From the NCBI GenBank assembly GCA_030386875.1, contig CM059579.1:15224484-15288483 (forward strand): DNA of 64,000 bases, written 5' to 3'. Under the pieces are notes generated by a model. That model searched no databases. It was given only the letters and a program-made list of their open reading frames with translations, and had not been told where the DNA came from. This stretch comes from Morinoia aosen (taxonomy: Eukaryota > Arthropoda > Malacostraca > Amphipoda > Talitridae). How positions within the stretch are numbered: position 1 is the first letter of the stretch; every line of letters starts with the position of its first letter. The translations under genes were made by a program, and so were the position numbers. Below are positions 12,223 to 24,200 of the stretch, one piece after another.

Positions 12223-15200
12223 CTACCGGATAAGAACACAAGAGAATATTATCAAGTATACTGTATGTAATTGAAAAAGAAAAATGCGATTGAATGAAAC
12301 TGTTTAAAGAGATAATTCTTCCCATATGATATGTTATGACCGGGTCAGTCGTTTGCTTGAATCGCAAATTTATGAGGAACTTAAAAACAATGAAAATTAA
12401 AAAAAAAAACTAAGATTTAATAGGGAAACTTTTCGGAATCTAGCTTCATCATCATTAAAAAAGTACAAATCATTATGTCTGAAATTGAAGATAAAAAACT
12501 GTATAAAACAGTCATTAAAAACATAAAGAAAACAATAATGTTTCAGAGTAAAATAAAACTGAAAAGATTACTATCTATTTACTATTTGAAACGGGTATGC
12601 ACTGCAAGTATTGTTAGGGGTGGGTTTTCGTGTAAAAATATGTAAAGCCTCTAAAATCCTACGGTCATAAGAGGTTGAGGCAGAGTGTAAAATTTTGAAG
12701 TTTGCAGAAAATGTATGTATAGTGCATTTTTTGGGCGCGATTGCGTACTGCTGAGTGAGAGGGGTGGGCTAATTGAGTCCCAGTACCGCCATTCTGATAT
12801 AAAAATATAGATCTAATTTAAAATCGCAGTACGCAATCAAGAAGAAATATGTAATGTGCCCATATCTTCTGCTGACTTCTAAATCATAGACTGCTTTAAC
12901 CTCATATGACCTTAGGATTTTAGAGTTTTGACATATATTCAAACTAAAATCCACCCTTTGCAATAGTGACAGTTCATATCCATTGCCAATAGTAAATAGA
13001 TAACAATTTTTCAATTGTTTTTCTATGATATATTGTTGTTTACGTAACATCGTCGAATGACTCATCAGTTTTTCTTATCTTTTATTTTAGTCATTAGGAT
13101 TTGTTCTTTTTGAATTGATCATGGAGCTGGACTCCAAAACATTTTCCCATTTAATACGATCAATTTCCTGTGACTTTTCCTCAATTTTATGTTCCTCAAA
13201 AGTTTCTGATAGATGCAAATAGAATAAAAATTGGGCAATTATAAAACTTGACACAAGGAAATTTTTAGTGCGAATTCTGCATTTATTAAACAATTGCTGA
13301 AAAAACGCAACTCGTTCTCGACCTTATTATTAATATGAGCAGTTTTTCTGGTCGCATCTGCTGTAAGCTTAATTAATTTTTTAGTGAAGGGCTAGTTCAA
13401 CATGATACATTGCGCCACTATTTTGGTTGCAGTGAATCGATTGTGACCTCTCGCACTGAAAAATACACCAGCGCTGCTGCAGTAAATGTAGACTTGAGCC
13501 ATTGCAGGTATATGGTGGTCATTGGGTGTACTGCAGTTCTATACCACTCAGAAGAGTTCAATGATTAAATTGTCATAGTGTGAACCACGGCGAATTTATA
13601 AAAACCGGAGCATAAGCACACATTGCGTGCTTGTCGCTGCACAACCTCTGTTATGGCACTCTATTTACCTTGGACTGATAATTATCAGAAAATTCACACT
13701 ATAATCGGTAATTGCAATTACCGATTATAGTGTGAATTTTCAGAAGAGAGTTGAAATATTGTACGAAAATGTCACGCTACTTATATTGTGTGAGCTATTT
13801 CATAATTCTACCAACCAAGTGAAGGAAGTTACTGAGAAATGCTTATGAACGAATAGATCAATCTTCTACCCATACCTTGCGTAGAAACAAAAGCAGTGGA
13901 ATAGATTAGTTTTATAAGTGGAGAACCCAAGAGATGCACATATGTTTCTTCAGTGGTTTCTCAAATGCAGTCGAGCATCACCTTCTGATGCCTAAAGCGG
14001 GCTTGTGCATAATTAGGTAAACTTTGAACCAACTTGACTTATGATCTAACTGCAAAACCTCGAAGTGATTGTTGGTGGTCGGTGTTACGCTGCCAAAATT
14101 ATTTTTTTCCAAAAAAACGGGATAACAATTCATTGCAGGAAATATTCGATAAAATCCAAAAACCAGGTGAATGCTGCATATGACTTTCAACACTTACACT
14201 AGCGAACGAAATTGCAAATTTGTGAGTAGTTTGGCGTTGAACACATGATAGAAGCTCGATGCCATGAACCCTTTCAAACTTCATCAAAATTCGGTTCTAA
14301 ACTGCGAAAATAATTTTTCAATACCGCCATCAAGCAAAAAAAATGTTCGAGTTTCGAAGATTTAACAACACTTCTCGTTGGAGTGATTTAAAAGTTCATG
14401 GAATCAACTTTTTGAAGAGTGAAATGTGGCAGCGGGCCTAGATTTCGTACGACTCTTGACTTAATGACAACAAGATCCATTTATTTCTCAAAACGGTGAT
14501 AAATTAGGATCACAAACCTGACGAATGAGTCTTCACCAATGCTTGGATCCACTTATCCTTAAGTGAAAAGAGCGTTAACGATCACAAACCTCTTCTCATG
14601 AATGAAGGTACAATAAACGTTCATGAAGCGAGATCCACCTATTATTCGATGAAGTTATAAACCTTTTGTAAACCTTGTCTTACGATGCTCTAACCGTCGT
14701 CTAGAAAACGACCACAAACTCTTTTCGGGGAAATAAAAAAAAACAAATTATTGAAAAGTTCTCTTTCCTGATCATGTCTCAAATTTGATGTATTGGGTCG
14801 AGTATTCTGATGCACGAATCATCACAACAGTGGGCCTCATTATGTCGGGAGGAGTGGGTGTAAATCTCGCAGCGATCGCAAGTGCATTATGGCGCACGGG
14901 AATGAACCACCTAAACAACAAGTGAAATTCAAACGCTCACGCCATGAAATCAATATGACATTAGATACTAATGCATCGAAAATCATGCAAAGTGTCTTTA
15001 AATGAAACGCTAAATTGGTTTGAAATCTACCAACGCGCTTTAGCTGATGCAGCCACGAATACTGAAGTGAACTTCAGTATTAGGTGCTCTAAAAATAAGA
15101 ATATGAGTGAAATATACTGCCAAAACAATTGAAAAATATAAAAAAAATATCCCTTATTTTAGTATAAGTTCAATAAATCATGAATATCTGACATTTATTT

Positions 15201-18200
15201 TTCGTTAAACATTTTTCACTCATTTAATACATAGCATTGATTTAATTCTCTGGCAGCGATGAGTGAGTGAGACGTATATTGCAGAATGAATTTCCAAGGA
15301 ATGCCTGAGCAAGTGTCAACATCATATGTAAGTTGAAGTAAAAAATGTATGAAAGTTCACTGATCATCAAATATACAGAATGAACTTTTACGTAGACATG
15401 AGTTGAAACAATGTTAGAAAAAAGTTCTTGAACTCAAGGAAACAAAAAATAAATAAATCATCTGTTCAACTAGTTCTTTCAAATTGCGTCCAACAATTTG
15501 GTGTATGCCACGAAATAGAACGTAATGAAGTGCATAAGTGCACCCTTCTCTCCCTGATGGCTGGAGATGTCCTTAATCCACAAAATCTAGCGTGAATAAC
15601 TTTCAGCAAAACTCCAACAATCCGTGAAATGATCAATGAAAAATACGTTTGAGATCATCCATTACATCATAACTTCTGCGTAACTTGATTGGAAAAATGA
15701 TTGATACAATTTCATAATCACCAATTAAACTCGCATAAAGTAGTTCGAGTTGAATTGCTTTGCGAATTAGGTGAGAAGGAAAAATATTTAAATTTCATTT
15801 CATTGTAGATAATTTAACACTGTATTGCGGCTCTTATGTTATACACAGTGAATTATAAAACAAGGTTGATGTCGTTAGTTATTTTTTCCCAAAAAATGGT
15901 ACCAGATGTTGAAATTTATGTTATCTTGCTCTGGAACAAAATTATTCAGGAATTTAGGCATGTTCATGAATAAAATATGTGAAGAATAGTTAACTGAGCT
16001 CATAGGAAATAAATTTATAATAAAGCATAGTCAAATTGAATGGTTTTTATCCTAGTAAATTAACGAAGCCCCGTAGAAAGTTATGTCGTAGCGTTAGTAA
16101 CATTTCAAAAAAATCTTCATGACACGAACTCAAGTACTCATAACCTTAACACTCATAACTCATATAGTCATAACTCAAAAAACGAAGCAATTCACAGATT
16201 CAAAACGGCGCCCGCTATCTCCTGTTGACTGTGTAATAAGTTGGAGTGAAAGTGCATTTAACAAATGAAAAAACTCTGACTCACTGATTTCTTTTTCAAG
16301 GAGGTACTTCCTCAGGTCCTCGAATACTTCATTACTTTCGGTTGTGTATAAAATGCCACGGAGAGATATGCAGTTTTCCTGAGCGCTGGACCAGTCCATT
16401 TTTCGCGACTCGATGTAGAGGCAACCAGCACTAGTGGTTTCGAATGGCTCAAAACAACGTGTCAGGTTTTCTGCTCACATTGAAAATGAAATATTTTCAA
16501 GCATAAAATGTTACGAGTGGGATTTTTTCTAACATCTATTTCGAGTTAAAAGCAACTTAATATAAACAAGGGGTCATACAGCTTTGGTATTTTTATGCAA
16601 CTCGTATTACAAATTTAGAGAAGTTTTTTTTAAGGGTTATTTGTATGAAATTACACTGCGTGCCACTTTAAAGGGAAATGGTTATTAACGAGAAGCATGT
16701 TATCAGCACATACTTTATTTTATAGAAGAAATCATGAGTAGTTTGACGAATACCATTATTCCGAACATCGTTATCATGCATTATGTCAATGATTCCCATA
16801 TTCTGCCATGAAAAATCGTATCTGGACTAAGTACAGCAAAATCTATCAGTTTCTGAAGTTTTTTGGAAAAAAACGTTTCAAGTTTAGTTATTGAGTTACG
16901 AAAGAAGATTATGAAATATAACACAACCTGTCACTCATTAGGTTTGTTGCTTCTACAAAGTCAGGCAAAAAGTTGCAGCTATCAAAGAACGAAACTAATT
17001 CCGACGCAAAGAAATCTTAACTCTACAACAAAGTACATTAAGAGCAATGTTTATGCTCAAGAATTTACCAATAAATCACGAAGCTCGCTCAACGTTGTGT
17101 AGGAACAAAGCCTAGAGCTTCTCCGAACAGCCACTTTAATCTGCAGTGATAAAGTGTGTATTCGTTCATTGGGCACGTTCAATGAACACAACTTTCGGTT
17201 TGACAGTACCCGTCGTGCAGTGCATTAAAGACCAGAAGCCTGTTAGTTAATTAAGGTTACTATCTGATGTGCCACAAGAGAATTACAGAGCCTATGTTTC
17301 CTCGAAGAAAATATTGTGATAGTGAGGTATCTCGGGTCGATGTAGTGACATGTTTGTGAGTTTTCACAATTCCCTGATAGTCTACGCAATTTATTCCCTC
17401 TCATTCTCCTGACAATTATGATTCTAACATGGTGCAGGACAGCATACCTCTCGGCAGTAGTTAGAATCCTGTGTTGCATGTTTTGGGTTGAAGGAATATC
17501 TAATGGCACCGCTAACTCACAATATCAATCTTCCATGGAACCTGATTCAAATTACTATGCTCGAACTCCGTCCGGAAAGACACTTAAAGAACTGTGTATA
17601 TAGTAGAGATTACACAAAAATTTGTTCAATTTTCAAAATTCTTGAAACAAAACAACCTTAAAAGAATATTACAGTTGTTTGAATTTTTCTCGTATCAGTT
17701 TTCAGTTCATTTTTCATTAACTGGTAAAATCGTTGCACAATTTCTTGAAGAACTTTATGAAAAAAAGGTAGCGCTATAACTCCGAAACATTTCCGAATGT
17801 TGATATCAATGATACCTATGAAAATGAAGTTGATTAAAGCGATTCAAAAACTTTCCATCGCAGAATGCAAAAAATTCGGAAAAGTTCATGTAATTATACG
17901 ATCGAATGTGTTATTTTTCATAAAATCTAAAACAGTTAGACAAGGAAAATAAAAATATAGCTATGCAAAACGAATAAGCGTACTGTGAAGGAAAAAAGGG
18001 TTCAAGTACACACAGCTAATTACGGTGAAAGACATCGACAGTTTATGTAAGACTAAACGGCAGGCAAAAAAACTTTGGGAAGAGCGATTTTAATATATCA
18101 GCTATCTTCGAGCCCAAGAAAGTGGAAGCTTCGAAGCACTACATAAGCACTGACCATAAAATCACAAATAGGTTTCAGGAGGTTGAGGTTGTTAGGGGAA

Positions 18201-21200
18201 GGCGATACTCTCAGCCTAACCTTAAATGGTCCTGTAAAGGTTCTTTCAAAAATTTGAAATATCTATTTCAAAATGTCACCTTTGAGTTTGATTCCATCTT
18301 CAGTGCACATGAAGGCCTGATCACCGTCACCTGTGAAGGTGGTGTTGATGTCGACGAAAGTGCCGTTATTGAGGCAGCAGCCTGGAACTATGCACGGTAT
18401 TGACATTACAAATTTGCATGTAAAAAACTTGATCTTAGTATTACTAAGACACTGCTTGAAATTGCGGAATATTATGTGGGCCGTTTGTAATTTGCATTCA
18501 AATTATGTACCTAAAAGAATTTTGGCATTGCCCTAAATACAATTTCGTTCCGAAGCAAACACAATTTTGCGCGTCTTAGTCACAACACAATTGCAAAAAG
18601 GTGCGTTATTAACATTATGCATTTATCAAGGTATTGTTACACACTTTTGTGTATCATGGACTCACACAAATGTGTCAACTGTGACACTATTGACGTTAAT
18701 CTGGTCTATTTCACATACGGATTTCATTTTCTCAGACTTGTCTGTGAATACACGGAAGGACTGACGCTGTCAAAAAAAAAATCCCAAACATTCTAATATT
18801 TCAGTGGAAAATTATATACATTCCTATCACGAATTTAAAAACTACTCATGACTTAGCGGAAATATTTTCTCCTGATGAAATGTAAATATATTGCTTGAAT
18901 ATGTCATGTGTAATCCAATAAGATCAAGATCCAAGTTTCTTTTGAATAACAGTTTGACACACACAAGTGTGTCAAAAACTCTGTGAGCGTGAAGTTGTAC
19001 TGCGGATGTAAATACATTGTTCATTTAATTGATCATCTTATACAGCACTGTAATTTTTCAGTAAAAATAGCTTCAGGTACATTAATTAATAAGCCGCGAG
19101 TATTTGTAAATATTCCGAATTATTTTCTGTGGTCATTAGAAGCAATCAAATCTAACGATCACACTGTAGAGCGAATAATATGTTGTTCTGGAATTATTAT
19201 GAATGCATTTTATAACTGAATAAAATCCAGATTTGCCAGTAATTTTTTAGTAGAGAATTATGCGAACTAGTCTTAACCTGTGACTGCACAATCATTGGTA
19301 ACATGAATACCGATGATTAAAAAATAAATATATAAAAAATATTAAGAGTTTCCCTCCGGATGCAATGAGACAGACTTGAAAAAAATGTTTTCCAATGTGA
19401 CCCGATAACATTTTTCACTATCCAAGTATATTATATTTTATATTTTATATTTTAAAAATGTTATATTTTATTCAGTGCTGCGTTTTCGTCGACTAGGTAC
19501 GCAGCACGACTTCATAAAAAATTAGCTGAACGCTCTTTGTGCATTTTTTAAAACAATTTTGCTCGGTTGATGCTGTATAAAAGGGAAGAAGCGTACGAAA
19601 GATGAAGGCTGTTGAGTAAAAAAGAATAATTGACGAGTAGGGAAAAAAAGATTCATAAGTATTTTATGTATTTTATATTTAGTTTACTGAGAAGGTACAC
19701 GAACTAAATTCAACGATATTTTGCACAATTAAGCCTAGAAAATCACTTAGCAGTGTAGAGGTATTGGTGGATTGCACATGCATAGGCATGAAAGCGCACC
19801 TCAAAGCATTGATGTGCCGTGACTTTTTTCGTGATGTTCCGCCGTCCTCCAAAGCGGCGCGACTTGCCTATTTATTTCAGTTCTTATCCCTTTTTCTTTA
19901 CGAGGCGATCTCTGGTGTGATCACACCAGATTTCAACTCATCACGAGAGAAGTGAACTTTTTGCCAAATTCATAGAGCATAAATTAAGAAAAATAACAAA
20001 AAAAAAGTAAAGTACAAAAGTATGAATGAAGATAAACAAAAAACTGTAATTTTTTGCCGATGGACACCAATGAAAAATGTCAAGTGGTTGTCATTGTGGC
20101 CCTCACCTTTATATTGGACGAAGAAGTAATACCGTATTTTTATGAAATACTTTCACGTTTCTTTTGCATGTTTTTCCTCTGCTCAATATCTCACGATTAG
20201 ATTAAATTTAAGCCTCCTTTACCATAATAAAGTTGTTCCAAAGGTAGGAAGGGCGAAAGCAGTATGAAGGTTAGGGAACGGGGTTTCAGTGCGCAAGGTG
20301 GGTTTGCGCACAAGATCTCCTGCGCACAGTCAACAAGTGAGGAAAGAAGTTCATGAAAGAAGGTAAAAAGTTAAAGAAAAAAGTAGTAGGCGCTTAAGAA
20401 CAGGACTGAAGTGAACCGAAAGAAGTTGGTCCGAAACAAATCAAAAAACCTATTCTATTTCAATAAATCCAAGACCTACTAAACCGTCAGCTCGGGACTT
20501 CATATTTTCCTTATTGGAGCGCTTAATTTCTTCCTAAAATTGTATTTACATGCCCCTGGCAGGTCATTATTTCAGGATTAGGAGAAGACTTGTCTCACAA
20601 TATCCTAAGCATGATCTCCGGTTACACAATAACTTGTCCTCCAGTGTCCTCAGGACTCGCATAAGCAACATAAACAGCGTTGAAAATACGTAACAGAGCT
20701 CTAAGTAAAGGCGAGATTCTTAATACAGACTAAGTTACTAGTTAGTCCAGTTCCACCAGTACACCGAAAACTTCAAAATTGTTTAAGAAAAAACTGCGTG
20801 TAACTGTATCACTGTTTTCCAACAGCGATTGCTACTGCTGTTGTTATCATTATCAACGCACTTGTGTTGTAGGTTCATTGTTTCGACTCATAAAGCGTAG
20901 ATAACACTAGGCGGCCTCAGTGATGCTAGTGAGAGTCAAAATTGGGTTAGATTTAGTTAGTCGTAAAAGAATGATAGTCCACTTCACAATTTTATTTCGA
21001 TGAAAGCGTAAATGTAGATTGCTTATATTAATATTCTTACTGTTAACACTATTATTCCCTGGAACCCAATTGATAGGCCAAATTTATGCAGTGTTTAACT
21101 TCGAGGAATTTTGTTTAATTAGAAGGCATATTTTTTGAATGTGAGATAAAAGTTATGCTGACTTGATCCGTGGGGTACTTCGAATCTTCCCTTCCTCCCT

Positions 21201-24200
21201 TGTGGGGCGGTAGGTCTCCGCCGTAGTTCGGGTGCCGCATAGTTTATTCTCTTTATGCTTGGGAAGATGAACTTTTGAAGCACCACTAGAATGTGTTATG
21301 TAACCAAAAATTCACCTCCTGACCTCAGGTGGCTGGTCGGGAGTAGACGGGACTCGGCTTAATTCTTGTTGGTCCTCCCCAGAAACACCCCGATATATTT
21401 TGCACTTTCGTATGCTCCAAAACGTTACCTCTGAGTTTGGTTCCATTTTCGGTGCATGTAAAGGCCTGGTCACCGTTGCAGGCGAACGTGGTGTTGATGT
21501 CGACGTAAGAGCCGTTATCGCGGAAGCAACCTGAAGTTAAACACGAAAGATATTGAGGAAAATAATTTTTCTTTAATCGAATGTTCATAAGGAATTTAAA
21601 AACGAGGAACACTGCTCATAGGTTTATCATTTAATATTACACATCGTCATATCTAAACGTTTCGGAATCCAGCTCCATCTTCAGTGAGTACAGTCTGAAA
21701 AACATAGAAAGACAAAAAGTTCGTCAGACATGTTTAAAAAGAAGGAAAATTAATAGAAAATCTCATGTAAAAACTTCCAGCGGATAAGAACTATTCATAC
21801 TGTCTAAAACGGCTTTTTCTTTGGATATGTACAGAGATTCCAAAATTCTTAGTTCCGAATCATTAAAAGCATTGCACATTATTTCAAATTGATTTTCAGA
21901 GACTCCAGCACCACACTGCTCTGCATGGAGTCGCACAGAAGAATGAGGCAGTTGCGCAAGAGGCCTCCCGGTACGATGGCTTACTCCATGATGCTGGGCA
22001 ATCCTTATGTAAAACGGCAAGGTCGTCATACCGACGTAGCCTGATGTACACTGTACACAACTAAAATTGTAAACTAAGGACGCCCTCATTTGCTGTGGAA
22101 GTACATCTTTATACCTAAAAATGAGCCTATTTTAAATGAATTGACAGAAATGTAAAAAAATTATTTACAAATGTACCGTTAGGAGAAACCATCAACATAT
22201 TAATAAAGTCTTTTCTCGTTACACCAGCAGATGTAATTTTTGGTTTCACCCAAAATCATTTCAAAACCTTGCTTGAATTGTCGGTTATGAATTCAGTTTT
22301 CATCTTTGCTAATAAACTGTATAAGAAAGTAGAGGGCCTTGGTATGGGTCTCCCGTTGGGGCCCATTTTTTCGAATATATTCATGTGCCACAGGGAGACA
22401 AAGTGGCTTGATGATTGTCCCCTGGATTTCACGCCGAAGTTTTATCGTAGATATATTGACGACACTTTTGTATTGTTCAGAGATCCTAGCCATGTTCCAT
22501 TATTTCTCGACTACTTGAATTCTAAACATCATTCCATAAAATTTGCTGACGAAACCGAAAATCATGATTGTATTCCTTTTTTAGATGCTAATGTTGCAAG
22601 AACCGGTCAGACTTTCACCCCCTCTGTATACCGAAAACCTTCGTTCTCAGGTCTGGATTTAATTTTTTTTAGCTTCTGTAGCTTCAGGTTCAAAGTGAAT
22701 GTAATTAGGACGCTTGTAAACAGAGCTTACAATATTTGCTCCAATTTTAACAACCTTCACAATGGATTCAATTTCCTGCACTATTTTTTCCGCAACAACG
22801 GGTTTCCTTCTTCTGTAATCTACACTTATGTTAAGAGGTTTTTGGCAAAAAAGTGTTCGAGAGTTAGTGCCAATGTCGACCCTTTACAATGTTTGTATTG
22901 AAGTTTTCCATGCTTTGGCCAGTTGTCTGAGAAAATGTCTAGAGATTTGGAATTGCTTTTCAATCGCTATTTTCCTGACATAAAATTGCGCCTAATTTCT
23001 GTCAATTCATTTAAAATTGGCTCATTTTTTCGATTTAAAGATATACTTCCAAAGCTAATAAGGGCGTCCTTAGTCTACAAATTCAGTTGTGTACAGTGTA
23101 CATCAGGCTACGTCGGTATGACGACCTTTCCGTTTTATATATAAGTGTTGCCGAGCATCGTGAAGTAAGCCATCGTACCGGGAGGCCCTTGCGCAACTGC
23201 CTAATTCTTCTGTACGACTCCATGCAGAGCAGTGTGGTGCTGGAGTTTCTGAAGATCAATTTGAAATAACGTGCAATGCTTTTAATGATTCGGAACTGAG
23301 AATTTTGGAATCTTTGTACATAGCCAAAGAAAAACCCGTTTTGAACAGTATGAACAGTTCCTATCCGCTGGAAGTTTTTACATGAGTTTTCTACCAAATT
23401 TTCTTCTTTTATAACATGTCTGACCAACATTTTGTTTTTTATGTTTTTCAGACTTTACTTACTAAAGATGGAGATGGACTCCGAAACATTTAGTTTTGAC
23501 GATGTGTAATATTAAATGATTAACCTACGAGCAGTGTTCCTCGTTTTTAAATTTTTAATAAACATGGAAGGAATTAAAATTTTCTATTTCTGGGGATAAT
23601 TTTGTTGAAGTGAGATTTATTTGCAATTGAAGGCCCACTATTCCTTTCATTAAAAGTATGAAGTGTTTGACTTGCTTATTCACACATATATAATGTAAAA
23701 GATTGAAGTTTAGCCTTTCGCACAATCTCAAAAGAAATAAAAAAGCAGGAACAGTAACTCTCAAATTGAACATTATATCCTAATAAAATAAGAGAATTAA
23801 AAAATCGAACGTTTTGACTCCTAAGTTCATCTTCAGTATCTGAATTTTTTCAAACATGAAGTCCATTTGCAATGTATTTGAAAATTAACAAGCTATTTGT
23901 AACGGATAGGAAAATTGCGTGTCGTTTAAAACCGGCTTGTCTTTCATGATAAAAAGAGATTCTAGGATACGGAGATCTGTTGGACTAGATGCAGTAGCAA
24001 TAATATTTAAATCGTCTAATCATCATTCACTTCTCTGCATGAGAGCTGACTGCAGAGTGAGGAGAAGCTTTCAAAGGCAAGGTCGTTCAATAGCTCCGTC
24101 TAGCATGGTCAGTTACACGAACATGAAGGGATCTGGTAGATTGCCCAACGTATTCGGACCCACACTGTGTGCAACGGTACTGCAAACAATGGAAGAGAGC

